From NCBI RefSeq assembly GCF_008831285.2, contig NC_045138.2:19253934-19317933 (forward strand): a DNA stretch of 64,000 nt, in the 5' to 3' direction. The translations under genes and the position numbers were made by a program. Shown here one piece after another: positions 1 through 11,430 of the stretch. This DNA is from Nymphaea colorata. Lineage: Eukaryota; Streptophyta; Magnoliopsida; Nymphaeales; Nymphaeaceae. Every line of letters begins with the position of its first letter. The stretch's first letter is position 1. The notes below the pieces were generated by a model. That model worked only from the letters and a program-made list of their open reading frames with translations. It did not search any database and had not been told where the DNA came from.

Positions 1-2233
1 CTTGTCTTTTCCCTTCGTCCATTTCGTTCTCCACGCAGGCTTCATTTCTCTCCGCTCCTCCGTTCTTTGAGGAGAGCGCCGGCGCGTGCACAGGTCTCCC
101 TTTTTTTTTTTTTTTTTTGATGTGCTTGGGGTTTTTTGGACGTCCTTCTGTTGTTTTTCGTTGGTTGGCGATGGCGTTGGTGATCATACGACGAGTTCTT
201 CGTGCCAGTGAGTGGCGAGTGTTCTCTTTTCTTTGTTCCCCTCGTTTTGAAGAAGACTTTGTCCTGGGGATTTTCTTCAATTGAGTTCCTTTAGGGTTCA
301 TTTGGCACCCATTGTAATTGTCCAGTGATTATGCCTCAAAAGTTTGAGGTACCACGAAAGTGCCCCAATCTTCACGGCAGTTTCTTCTAGCCTCTCTTTT
401 CTTTGTTTTGAGGTTATTATGATTTGGTGCTTCTTATATGTTGATCAGTGGAGATTCTTAGGCTTTGGATTCTTGGCTTCTTGTAGTGCAGAATTTTGTA
501 CAAAATTGTCTGCTTTCTTTTTTCTTTTATTTCTCTTCTTTTGAATTATATGTGTTGTTTTTTTCTTCTTACAGTTTAGGATTTTAATCTCAGTTGAGGT
601 TTTTTGACTAGTATATATCGATTGCGGTTCCCAGTTCATAGAGGTATCATTATTTCCTCTTCTGGGCTCTGAATAATGAAAGGTTCTTTCCGTTGTTTCG
701 GTATCAGTATCTGGTTGAACCTTTTGATGCGTTAGATGATTGGGCGTGTCTTCTTATGACTCAAGAAAATGTCATATTCTAATAATGGTGTACCCAGCAT
801 AGACTTCTTAGACAACACACGAGTTCTATGTTGCTTCCTTATAGAGGATTTTTATTAGAAGTTGCTAATTTGACTTGTGGTTTACGTTTAATCTCGCAAA
901 GTAGAGGTTTTGATGCTTCACTTCTTTTGCCATAGTTTTGTGGTTATTAGCAGGAAGGTCATTAATATGTCAAAAATGCTATGCCAAAAGAATTCTAGTC
1001 TTCAATCTATGCTAATCTTCATTTGTTTGGTGCTAACGATTCTTTCTGTTAATGAATTAGGATTTGTTTTCAGTTGCATATGTAGCTGAAAACACTTTTG
1101 ATAAAAAAAAACCTTCAAACTCTAGGTCGACCAAAGAGATCTTTGTTGGTGATATTTAGAACCTTCTAGCAGGGAATTAACAGTTACCTTGTAGGCTTTC
1201 TGTATTGTGAAATATCAAATTAGATAAACTTTAAATGAAGATGTTGAATGTCTTCTTCTGCACTGGATTTTATTCTTATAGCACAAAATCAGTGGATCTA
1301 CAACAAGGAATCTTTCGACTTAATATGACAGAGGTATTTTTATGTTTTACAACTAGAGTTACAGATGAGAATGGACAAAGAGTAGATGGAAAATCAAGGA
1401 AGCGTAAGCCATCTACAGTTGCTTAGGAGTCATGCAATTATTTTAAATCTGGATTGTTTGGATGTATTGTATCTCATATTCAAGTTATTAGCAGTGTGTC
1501 GTCTGTAACAGGTCTTGGATCTGAAATTCATTCTTAAATGTCTAATGTTTGTTATGATGGCTCTTTGGGGTTGGCTCACGACACACTTCTAACTGCATGT
1601 AAAATTCAGCAATTTTACCACCTGATTTTCTTGTTAGACGAAAGTGATATACTTTTTGATACAAGTTCTTGCTGACAAGGTCTTAATTGTTATTGCTATA
1701 ATGGAGTTCCTGTTGCTAGATTAATTGGACTATTTACCACCTATTTCAATTATTTGCGAAAGTTATTGCATCCAAGTGCTAACACGAAATTCCACTCTCC
1801 TCTGTCTCACTCAAGTGAATTGGTTTCATACGATAATCACATCAATAGTCTAGAATCTGAATGGCTAGTTTCATTTTGTTTGTATTTACTGATTTCCGAT
1901 GCTTATGCAGGCTTGGCTTAAGCATCTCTCTAGTGGCGCTTCCATTCTTGATTGGTTGGAACAGGAGGAAAATTTTCCAGTCCTGATATTCCATTATCAT
2001 GGCTCTTGCCCTAGGCTTATACATGGAGTGTACTGGTTATGTTATGGGCTGCCCAAGTAAGAGCAAGAAGAACCAGATGTTCATGAGCGTACTAATTTTG
2101 TGATCTACTATTGGAATGGTATTATGGATGATGGTTGTATTTGTTCCAACTGTAATTTAAGTGTCCTCAATGTTCAGCTGAAAGTGCTTTCTTCTGGCTT
2201 CATCAACAACTTTGTTTTTGTCATCCAAATTTT
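1..2233. other. Gene-poor AT-rich flank, no supported gene
   Basis: I see no ORF here that I can assign. Weak hints of exons exist but cannot be confirmed. An ATG at about 171 is followed by a strong donor-like GTGAGT near 208. The short reading frame ending at 1426 closes with a basic tail (KSRKRKPSTVA) preceded by an acceptor-like AG at about 1350. A poly-T run lies at about 102-118. This could be intronic or UTR sequence of a gene mostly outside the window; transcript data would be needed to tell. Confidence 0.4.
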
Positions 2234-2245
2234 AAAAGTTAATAC

Positions 2246-2455
2246 ATGGTTTGGATATTGTGATCCAAACAGAAAAGCTGGTTTTTAAAACTGGGTTTAG
2301 AAAACCAGGTTTCTTCGTAACTAGGTTTTAAGGAGTGTCATCCATATGCCCCTTTTAAGTGCACGATGCAATACTCTTTTTTTTTTTTTCTTCCAAACGA
2401 AAACCACGTTTCAAAAATCTGAAAACTTGGTTTTTGGCAGTTGCATCCAAACACA
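2246..2455. mobile_element. MITE-like element, TIR around GTTTGGAT
   Basis: The stretch starts with GGTTTGGATATTG and ends with an inverted counterpart (GCATCCAAACAC). Between them, subterminal AAACCAGGTTT and AAACTTGGTTTT motifs face each other. This is the layout of a small non-autonomous DNA transposon. It contains no coding sequence. The 46.85-47.12 kb stretch has a similar TTTGGATG-based terminal pair. I could not define a target duplication, so the family is unassigned. Confidence 0.35.
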
Positions 2456-2813
2456 TGAAGCAGGCTTTCGTTAAAGAAATTGGTTTTCACATAAACACAT
2501 AAACCAGCTCATGATCGAAGTTCCGTCCTCTCCCCTCTTTCGCCTCCTCCCCAGTCGGTGTGTCCTTTCGATTTTCGATGAAAATGGGCTGAGGGATTCT
2601 CCTTCCTTAATCAGAGAAAAAATCTACGAACAACAGTGTACAGACAACAAAATGGAGAAGCAGAACCCAGTTGGGCTGCCCTTGATCAGTGTTTCCAAGG
2701 AGGCACTCCTTGATCAGTGTTTCCAAGGTGGCAAGATCTAGCGTGTCTCTTTACCAGTGTTACCGAGCATCTTTTTGTCGCATAAGATAACTTCTAGTTA
2801 TTTGGCAGCAGCG

Positions 2814-3269
2814 ATGGCGGAGAAGACACTGGCAATGCTTCTGTTAATATTGTCCACGGCAGCCGGCATGTTCCTTCTAAACGACCTCCAAAACAGCGCT
2901 GCAGCAATGACAGATCCTCAATTTTTCCGGTACTTCACGCTGATCCTTCTTGGCGTCCAAGTTGCGTGGGTTGCCTCGGCGGTCGTGGTCTTTTTAGGGG
3001 ATCGGCTGACGGAAACGACAGTCAAGGCCTGCATTTCGATCTCAACCGTCTCTCTTGCCTCTGTGGTCCTGGCTTTGGCGATTTCTGGCTTGCAGGGCAA
3101 CCTTGTCCCCAATTTCATCAGCCAGCCGGGTCATCTTAATTTTGGTTGTCGTTCCGTGCCTTCTTCGTATGTGGTCATGCATTGTGGGGAGGAACCATGC
3201 TGCCATACTTCTGACTGCTATATGCGTCCAACGATGTCTAGATTGAACTCTAGCACCGTCTGCGTGTAA
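2814..3269 (+). CDS. Small three-TM membrane protein of unknown family (paralog A)
   Basis: Intronless frame of 151 codons starting at an ATG in good plant context (GCGATGGCG). The open frame extends further upstream, but this ATG aligns with the paralog at 11431-11844 (minus). Three hydrophobic segments are visible at about residues 5-22, 40-61 and 71-92. Between them sit motifs shared with the paralog: FL(L/I)NDL after TM1, DP(Q/H)FF before TM2, and D.LTET..K between TM2 and TM3. The last 55 or so residues are Cys/Ser-rich, have no counterpart in the paralog and may be read-through of a decayed end. I do not recognise the family. Conservation of the membrane segments between the two copies suggests a real protein gene, at least ancestrally; function unknown. 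Confidence 0.5.
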   Translation: MAEKTLAMLLLILSTAAGMFLLNDLQNSAAAMTDPQFFRYFTLILLGVQVAWVASAVVVFLGDRLTETTVKACISISTVSLASVVLALAISGLQGNLVPNFISQPGHLNFGCRSVPSSYVVMHCGEEPCCHTSDCYMRPTMSRLNSSTVCV

Positions 3270-3329
3270 TCCAACCACTTCATTGGGTGTCTTAGTGGTC
3301 GTGTCTTGCGGACCTCCGTCTACGTCTAT

Positions 3330-3705
3330 AGTTTCTGAGCATGCAAAACCAATTCCCACAACCAAGTGCAATCTCCGCGCTTGGTTTAAAGCAAAGCCGG
3401 TTAGTCTGCTTTGTAGGAAGGCCAGAGCTGCCATGGCTATGGACAATTATTTGGTTTTGATTTCCTTCCATTTTCTTTCGGCAAAGTTCCTTAAGAACTT
3501 GCTCCAGTTTGGTTGGGCTTATAAGCTCTGGACGGTAATATCATAAAAGTTTAGTCTTGTGTCTAATGTTGTGAAGAATCTTGAGAAACTTATGAAAATG
3601 GTTATTAAGTGATTAGTTGTGTTGATTCCTATAATTTTTAGGACTGAAACTTTTAGAAGTGAGTTGCTACCAAATCAAATCAAAACATTTGATATCAGAA
3701 TGCAT
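3330..3705. repeat. Diverged direct repeat, unit 1
   Basis: This stretch recurs at about 3990-4345 in the same orientation. Shared landmarks are GCATGCAAAAC, AAAGC(A/C)AAGCCGGTTA, GACAATTATTTGG, TATTAAGTGATT and, at the end, CAAATCAA(A/G)TCA.AACATTT. Both units keep a similar short peptide in one frame (FKAKPV.LL.RKARAA). The unit begins inside the tail of the 2814-3269 reading-frame neighbourhood. A further fragment (GACTTATAAAAATGGTTA) occurs near 4424. Source unknown. Confidence 0.55.
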
Positions 3706-3989
3706 TCCAAAATTTGCTGATTTCGCCCAGCGGTTTGTGTTTGGTAAAGCTAACCCATCTTTGCAAAGAAATTTTTGTATAGTCTGCTTTACTCTATCTA
3801 TCCTATTTTTTTTTATTAATATTATTGGGACAAAGAACCTCTAGCATGGTTGGGGTTGTTTCGGCCTTCCTCCTCCTTCTAATTGAAAGCATCCCACATT
3901 ATCTCCTTCTTCTTGATATCATGAATCAAAATTTCAAACTCTAGGCAAATTTCTGTCCATCCGTATGAAGGAATTAATTGAATTGTCAA

Positions 3990-4345
3990 GGTGCATGCAA
4001 AACTAATTTTCACACAACCAAGTAAAACCCTTACCACTTGGTGGCTTCTTTAAAGCCAAGCCGGTTAAACTTCTATATAGGAAAGCTAGAGCTGCCACGG
4101 CAGTGGACAATTATTTGGCTTTGAGTTCCATTCATCTTATTTCAGCTCAGTTTTCTTGGAATTGTCTAGTGTTTGATTGGGTTGTTAGGGCTGGACTAGG
4201 TTTGGACTGTATTGTGAAAATCTTGTGGGATTTATAAATAGGGTTTATTAAGTGATTGGTTGTCTTTGTTTGTAATATCTTTTATGATAAAATTACTGAG
4301 TGGGTTGAGATTTGTCAAATCAAGTCATAACATTTTGTATCAGAT
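3990..4345. repeat. Diverged direct repeat, unit 2
   Basis: Second copy of the unit at 3330-3705, about 660 bp downstream, at clearly lower identity and with small indels. It ends in a CAAATCAAGTCATAACATTT match. No intact frame. It could be a tandemly duplicated gene tail or a repetitive element of unknown class. Confidence 0.5.
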
Positions 4346-4550
4346 TAGGTTTAACACTTAAGCTTGAAGTCCCACACTCACATAAGTGCATGCTTTAAGG
4401 GGGTTAATTGTGAATAATTTTAAGAGACTTATAAAAATGGTTAACGCTTAATACTCATATCTGGGTCTGGATCCAACTCTCGGTGGAAGTTCTTGCCCCT
4501 TTTTCACAACGCTTCAAACATGCGCCATCAAGTTCATTGTTTAGTATTTA

Positions 4551-4694
4551 CATTCTGAATTATGTAGTTATATTCTAACTGGATATTTTCTTATTAGCAT
4601 CTAACAATACTTGCCAGAATCTCATTCTGAATTATGTAGTTATATTCTAATTGGCAATTTTCTTATTAGTATCTAACAATACTTGCCGGAGTCT
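4551..4694. repeat. 72-bp tandem duplication
   Basis: Two adjacent 72-bp units begin CATTCTGAATTATGTAG at 4551 and 4623. They differ at only a few positions (for example CTAACTGG against CTAATTGG). Non-coding. From 4695 to 5079 I see only anonymous sequence with AGATCT-rich motifs. Confidence 0.85.
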
Positions 4695-5079
4695 CATTTT
4701 TCATTATTGAAGTTAGTGGTCGTTAAGTTGCGTTTGATTTTTCATAGATCTCAGATCTGAAGGGATTTTAGATCGACCCGATAAAACTGTAGATTTCAGC
4801 AGTCACATCTAACATAGATTTTAAATCCGTGATGTAGTGTAAAACTATGTTATTAAAAAGCCAAACTTCACAACTGCAGATCTAAGATCCACGGCGGTCT
4901 CTCATATTCGAGCTAATCTAAAGGCAAACCAAAAATTGGTTCAAGTGAAATCGTTGCTCTGTTTTTTCAGGCCGCCAATGGACAGTCTCGTTACCTGTCG
5001 CAGTCGGTGCTTCCTCACCACCGTCACCAGCACAAGCTTGTGCGTTCACAATGTTCGGTTGATGAATTCGGAAAAGCTA

Positions 5080-5428
5080 GTGTTTGGTTGGAGGGAAAGG
5101 AATGGACGGAAAGGAAAGGAAAAATGATAGAATGAAAATAAAAGTAAAGAAGTGATTAAAAAACTTATTTGAAATGAAAGGAAAGACTAAAATCTTTTTC
5201 GTTTTTTCTTCTAGAAGTGGGTCTTAATGGGTATTATGGGCAAAAAGAACTTTTCATCTTCCTTTCCTTTTCCTTTCCTTTCAATTCGTCCGATTCCCTT
5301 TCAATTCGTTCGATTTGAGAGGGATTAAATTTACACTAATCTATCCTTTCATTTTCCACACTTCAACAGCGGTTACTCAATTTCTCTCTTTCCGTTCAAC
5401 CAAACAGGTTTCGTTCAACCAAACAGGC
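5080..5428. mobile_element. MITE copy 1 (GTTTGGTTGGAGGGAAAG family)
   Basis: The left end reads GTTTGGTTGGAGGGAAAGG and the right end is its approximate inverse (CCGTTCAACCAAACAGG), making terminal inverted repeats of about 15-20 bp. The right terminus is itself duplicated (CGTTCAACCAAACAGG twice, about 19 bp apart). The interior is purine-rich on the plus strand. The block AAGAAGTGATTAAAAAACTT is shared, inverted, with the element at 8946-9391. No coding sequence. Superfamily not assigned because I could not pin a target duplication. Confidence 0.6.
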
Positions 5429-7419
5429 CGTTAAAGTGAACCGTCAAGATTATCAACAAAGAGGGAGAGAGACACGCCGGAGACCACCGTAGAACGGTTC
5501 AATTAAAAGGGAATGACAACAGACTAAATTCAAACAGGACTCGGTTTTGTCGTCTCTGCCATGGTACCAATGTCACCATGCTGGGCCGATTTAGCGACTC
5601 TGATTTCGTCATTTCTTTCCCATCTGAAATTGCCAAGTCCTGAATGGATTGTTCGGTGATGAAGGAAGGCATTGCGAAGCTTGTTAGTGTCGAGGGCTTC
5701 GAGTCCATCGTCACCTCTGTCTCCAACACCCGCTGAAACATGCTCGCTTCTTTAGGTATTTCCATCAATCGCATATTATTGTTTCCGATCTCGTTTTCTT
5801 GTTTGGGCATTAGGGTTTTCGGAAGTTGCCACTTTGTTCTTGAGGCTTGGTCTTCACGTAGTGGGCACTTTTTTTCTCATTTCAATGGCAAGTTTTGATA
5901 TGGCGTATGATGTGGCTAATTGAACATTCATGTAGCGGTCGTCCCATTTCGAGCCTCTGATTCGTAAGTCTTGGCTTCTCGCTCGATTTCTTTGATCCTT
6001 CCCTTCTAGATCTTATCTTTTCGGTTCTCAAATTAATGTTTAGGCGCAGTTTGGGAGGTTAGAAAATGGTTCTACATAATCAACCCTTTTGAGGGAAGAT
6101 CATCGTTTGTATCTTCTTCCAGTTATTTTTTTCTTGCAAAAAATTATGTTTTCTGTCCATAATAATTTTTTTTTAACTGGGGATGTGAGGAACAGTTTCA
6201 TGAGCCAAAAATTTCATGTTCAAGCTTCCAGTCCTTAGAAACTGACATTTAAAATTGAGGACTTTTGAATTGTTCTCCGTACTTTTTTTAATCACATTCA
6301 GGTTTTCATTTTGCAGGGTTATGTTTTCAGAAATGCAGGAAATAATTTTGGGATATATCTACAGATCTCATGATCAAGTTGTGTTAAACTAGAAGCTTCT
6401 GTCGTCCTTGGTTAAATGCCGGAAAAATATCAAAAAATTCAAATGCAAAAATCTATCCGATAATATAAAATATTGTTACAGTGTGTGTATAACACATCGC
6501 GAATGCGAAGTTCTTGTTAATGCTGCAAAAGATATCATGACTTCCATGGACTTTTCAAGTTCGGGGTTATGTTGAAAATCTTCCATAGTACATTATTCTT
6601 CTTCAAAATTTCATAATAAGTGCACGAGATTTTCAAAATGTAGATTATATTGGTGGTGACTTAAAGTTATAAGAATTAAGAAGGCTTCTATGTTGTGCAT
6701 GGACAACAACCAATGCAGCTCAAATATCATTCTTTTTTTCTAATTTTTAAATGGAAATTCCGTAAAACGGATGCTAATAAAACTTTTTTTAAAATTTTTC
6801 CCGAACTCTTTCTCTTTTTACGACAATATAAAACAAAGCGACAACTCCCATCTGTTGGAGAGTTTGAGAGTTCTCAATTAAAAGCACCGACTGCAAATCT
6901 ATAGATATAGTCAAATACTCACACTGGAAGTGAGCTGCTCTGACATTCCAAGTCTATTAAATCTTTAATCTCAGTTGAAGCTTGTAATTTGATAAGTAGA
7001 TCTGTGGTACTTCATCATACGATTTTTATAAGATTCTTATATGCAAATACATCTACATATAGAATAAAGCCGAATTTGATGCCTAATTTATGTAACATAC
7101 TTCATTAATTAGATGCCTAATTTGAGGGTCTTGAGCTGTAGAACTTCACTTTTGGTCTCCAGAGCCGAGAAGTTGAGCATCTAGCCACGTTCGTAACCAG
7201 ATAAGCCTGTTGTTTTCCACATTGTTGGCTTAGAAGTATGATCTCCGACAAAGGAACCATATTCAGATAGGCTTTTATTTATTAGGACAGTTGCAATGAT
7301 AGTCCTTTATGAAACTGTAATGGGCTCTTAGGAAGAAATACAACAAGAGAATGAGCAAGAACATGGCAAGAACATGGACCTGCATTCATGGGCATATGGA
7401 TATTGAATCAAAAGGAAGG
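5429..7419. other. No supported gene
   Basis: Short frames occur around 5578-5735 on the plus strand, but none resembles a known protein and they are broken by stops. The rest is AT-rich, with poly-pyrimidine runs and no repeat that I could pair. Confidence 0.4.
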
Positions 7420-7640
7420 AGAGATGCAATGGCGTGTTGGAAATGGCGAGAAGGCAAAGCTATGGGAGGATAAGTGACATGGTGGAATTATTTCAAACTA
7501 AGTTGTTTGAGATGAGTACTTCTTCGTTGCTGGGAGTGTCGAGAATACCATCGCGGAGGCAGCCCAAGGATATAACTGCAGATCAGAAATTCCAAGCGGT
7601 GCTGTCAGTTCAATATCATCTGCAGTATGAAGCACATCCC
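7420..7640 (+). pseudogene. Possible LINE (L1-type) ORF2 relic
   Basis: In the frame starting near 7421 the translation reads MQWRVGNGEKAKLWEDK, then a stop and HGG. This resembles the WR.GNG..V..W.D.W motif found after the reverse transcriptase in plant L1-type LINEs. Stops follow within a few codons and no reverse-transcriptase motif is visible upstream. It is therefore at most a short, dead fragment. The match rests on a single motif. Confidence 0.35.
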
Positions 7641-7819
7641 TGAAGAGGGAAGAAGTGAATTCCGTATCATTACAATGAAGAAAGGATTAAGCAGATGGGT
7701 GGCTGCGGTGTAGAGGAAGAAAGACCACAGCCGCCTCTGTGATGAAGTAGAAAGAGCTGTTACTGGTAGTGACGAGGCTGAAATGGAACTCTTGATCAAA
7801 TGAGCAGAAGCCACCAAGT

Positions 7820-8945
7820 TTCATAGACCATCGTCCACTCTGTTTTCAAACAAAGGCTGGAATCGCAGGCTCAAACCAGTCAACAGAACAAGTCACCGTG
7901 AAAAGAGAAAGTATGTGATCGAGAATAAAAGCAAATATCCGCTCATAGTCATAGCAAAAATTCTTTCGATGAGTTACGTCACTCAGGTGCATCTAGGCGA
8001 CTGGCTTCGAATCATTGTGTACGTTAAGCGCATCGGTGCAAATTCTCTGCTCCCTTGGTATGCTAAACATGCAGAGTCTAGAGTGCAAGAAAGGTGTTTG
8101 ACGAAATGCCTGATGGGTGGGGTGGGTTTTTGGGGATGAATTTGAGGCATTTTTGATTTTTTTTTTAAAGAATTGTATATTAGACTTTCTTTTTTCCTGT
8201 GCACAGGGGTTTTCCCATTAGTCTTTGTCTTTGCATAGCTTAGAGTTTTCAAGTAATAAAAAGAAGAAAAACACACACGCACAAACATATATATACTTGT
8301 AGACATGCTATTGCAGTGAAAAGTAGTTTTTTACAAAAATATAAAAAATAAAAAATAATATTTTTTTTATTTTTTGAACTTACTGTTTCTTCATGGGTTT
8401 AAACATCAGCTCAACTCTTTCTTGCATGAATGAGGTTTAGAAATTGATTTTCCTTTTTTATTCCTAAAAAAGAAGAAAGTAGTTCAGATTCTGCTTATAA
8501 AATTATTGTTTTTTTGTTCTTTATGTATTCAGGGTGCATATGATTTTGAAATATTTTAATTTAAAGGTTGCGATGGCAAAAAGTTGCAGGAATCTCGAGT
8601 AACATTGGCAGCACGCGAAATGAAGCTGCCACTACACACTTTGTAAAGGGCTAATTAGCTCACGATAGCCGCATAGAAGCCAGCTTCCTATATGCCTCTC
8701 CTAGGGTAAGACGAAATGAGAAATTCATTGAAAACAAAGGGCAAGTTGATCGTGCTGTCATCGATTTCGTCGTAGAGAAAGCAACTCCGGTTTCCTAACG
8801 GGGGTTTAGTCCGGTTTCCGGTTTTCCATCCTCCTTCTGCAAGATCCCGGTATTCAAAACCCGTCTTCCGCCATTGCCCTGTACTGTTGCTACCTCGGTG
8901 CGCCATTGTCTAGTACAAATCGTTCTTGTCTTGTAACTACTTAAG
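7820..8945. other. No supported gene
   Basis: Anonymous sequence, AT-rich between 8150 and 8560 with poly-T/poly-A tracts. The short minus-strand frames at 8.0-8.3 and 8.7-8.9 kb show no recognisable domain. Confidence 0.4.
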
Positions 8946-9391
8946 GGCCTGTTTGGTTGAAGGGAAAGAGAAGGAAAGGGAGGGATTGAGCAATCCCTCC
9001 TTTGTTTGGTTGGCTAACTAAAGAGGAGGGAAATGGGCAAAGTGTGTTTGGTTGGGAGCGGAAGGAAAGAGAAAGGAGGGAAAGAAAAAGATTGTGTAGT
9101 GTAAATGCAATCACACCCAAATCGAACGGATTGGGAAGGAAAGGAAAGGGAGAGAGGAGCAAAAGTGTTGACTGCCCACAATACCCCTTCCTTCACGTTC
9201 TTAATTTTTTAAACATTTTGACTGTTAGGAGTATTATTGTAAAGTATTAACATTTTCTTTTCTTTCATTTGTATTCAAACAAGTTTTTTAATCACTTCTT
9301 TTCATTTCATTCATTTCCCTTTCCTTTCATTTTCCTTCCTTTCCATCCATTTCCCTCCTACCAAACAGACCCTTTCCCTCCTACCAAACAG
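8946..9391. mobile_element. MITE copy 2 (same family, inverted relative to copy 1)
   Basis: It begins GGGCCTGTTTGGTTGAAGGG and ends CTCCTACCAAACAGACC, an approximate terminal inverted repeat. The right end is doubled (CCCTCCTACCAAACAGACC occurs twice, about 19 bp apart). Reverse-complemented, the right part matches 5080-5428, including AAGAAGTGATTAAAAAACTT. Plus-strand purine-rich sequence on the left gives way to pyrimidine-rich sequence on the right, so the whole element can fold on itself. No coding capacity. Confidence 0.65.
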
Positions 9392-9394
9392 ACC

Positions 9395-10040
9395 AGCCCA
9401 ACCGACATTCTTGACAAATTGTAGATCTAACAACCTAGTGGGCTTGGTCCCCAATGAGATGATGGACTTGCTATTGAGATTCAACACGAAGTCATCTAAG
9501 CATCCAGTGTTGTCAATACCTCAAACTGAAGCCCAGCCGACATTCTTGACAAACTGTAGATCTAACGAGCTTCTCCGGGAATACCATGAGTCGGGTCCCA
9601 ATGAGATGATGGACTTGATATTAGATTCAACAGGAAGTCTTCCAACCATTTATGTGTTTTAAACACCTAAAGCTGAAGCCCAGCCGTCATTATTGACAAA
9701 TTGTAGATCTAACGACCTAGTGGGCTTGGTCCCCGATGTGATGGAGATATTCAACACGAAGTCATCTAAGCATCTGAAGTTGAGTTTCTTTCATGCGTGA
9801 GCAGTTGGGTTTCTTTCATGCGTGATAAAAATGCCTATAATTTTTAATTTTATGAAAAGAAAAACGAAAACTAAAGCCGGTACATGAACATGGGGTCCGC
9901 TATTGAGCCCAACCGACATTTATGACAAACTGTAGATCTGACGAGCTTCTCGGATAATACCTTGGGCGCTGGTTCCCGATGAGATGATGGACTTGATATT
10001 GAGATTCAACATGAAGTCATCTAACCATCTACGTGTTTTT
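9395..10040. repeat. Four-unit tandem repeat with alternating unit types
   Basis: Four diverged units start at about 9395, 9530, 9677 and 9906, each opening AGCCCA(A/G)CCG(A/T)CATT and continuing GACAAA(T/C)TGTAGATCT. Units 1 and 3 share a CCTAGTGGGCTTGGTCCCC segment. Units 2 and 4 share GAGCTTCTC.GG.ATACC. The order is thus A-B-A-B, pointing to an ancestral dimer of about 280 bp that was duplicated. About 85 bp of unrelated sequence, including a doubled TTTCTTTCATGCGTGA, separates units 3 and 4. The reading frames across it are incidental. Confidence 0.75.
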
Positions 10041-10506
10041 TCTTTCGTTTTTTTATATTTAATCTCTTCCAGGCGTTAACCTTTATTTTACACGAGGCAA
10101 ACCACGCGCGCAGCGTATTGTGCCTACGTAAGCACTACGTAAGAAGGAAAGGACTCTTTTGAAGGCTTCCAGCCGATCTGGTATTGAAACACTTTTTCTT
10201 GTGAATGCAATCCATTGACTCGAATTTTATATACACTTCCATATTAACAGTTCATAATAATATTCTTCAAGAATGTTGATTTGGACCCACGTAGACTTTT
10301 GAAAATAGAAATAAACAAAAAAAAAAAGCTTTGACGCCCATAATTTCTCACCTTACCGAACCTTCCATTCTTATAACGTACATGGCTTGTTTTCCACGCC
10401 TTTTTGGCGCCTTGGGTGTTATTTTCAACTTAATCATAGTGGCTTTCCTTCGACCCGACAATTTAAAACTATTTAAAACAGAAACTGAGCTTACACTCTT
10501 CAGTGG

Positions 10507-10509
<3 letters not shown>

Positions 10510-10544
<35 letters not shown>
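10510..10544. repeat. (TA)n microsatellite
   Basis: About 35 bp of uninterrupted TA dinucleotide. Flanking sequence to 11430 contains no supported gene. Confidence 0.95.
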
Positions 10545-10547
<3 letters not shown>

Positions 10548-11430
10548 GAGAGTCTCTTACACTCTTCTCTCCCTTATGTAATCCGTGAAGAGCGAAGACT
10601 GATTTCTTTTAAAAGTCTGTGGCTGTCAACCAGCAGCTACCACAGGGTCTTTTTTATTTATCTTCTTGCCTTATTTCATCAAACATGTGTAAAGTGTGGG
10701 CTCGTGAAAGCAGAAGCAACAACCAACCATGCAGGCATGGACTGGCCGGTTAGTGACGGCCACATTTGTGGTCAACAGACCATGTAACCTGGGAAAGAGA
10801 CTTAACTTAAAGATGTAAGTGTCCACATGAAGCAGACAAGCGTCCTTATCAGGAAAACTTTTTCCTGCTTTCACACACGGACCCTACCATGATATAACCT
10901 CATAGAAAATAGGCAACTTGTACGGGATGACAGCAACACTTGCTCGTCTCAAAACAACGACAGCCCTATACGGCCCTACATGTAGGGCGGTGATGAGACG
11001 CAGACGAAGAATTTGGGGTATTCACCAGTGGAATACTGACACAACTTAAAAAATTGTGGAAACAGAGTATGTGCTCAAGAATACGGAGCAGAGCAAAAAT
11101 TGGATGAGAAAAGCTCATTCTCTCATTACTCGAATGGTGGCTATGTCAACAATTATGTTACAAATGAACACTAGAAACAAAAAAAATAGAGAAATACAGA
11201 TATACCTACAAGATTCACACTTTGGCACACTGTACATATTCCTTCTAACCATTTCTATTACTGCAATGACAATAACAGACTCTGAATCTGACCTGAAAAT
11301 GAGCTTTTTTTTCAGAATTGCTTCATCAATACATTGCCTCCTCGTCCCATATAAAATAACATGATGTTGTTCTATGCTGGACGAGCCCACAGGGAGAAGA
11401 CCGGCCGGAACCGCAAGTTAGATTGCACGA

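Noticed and set aside
1235-1426. Possible terminal exon ending KRKPSTVA
   Set aside because: The only flanking intron I could draw would be about 20 bp, too short for plants, and no homology is recognised.
5499-5810. 103-residue minus-strand frame and short plus-strand frames at 5.58-5.73 kb
   Set aside because: No domain, no repeat partner and several stops; not supportable as a gene.
10331-10588. Frames containing repeated IYIY
   Set aside because: They cross the (TA)n microsatellite; the same happens at 29.1, 47.9, 59.0 and 63.5 kb.
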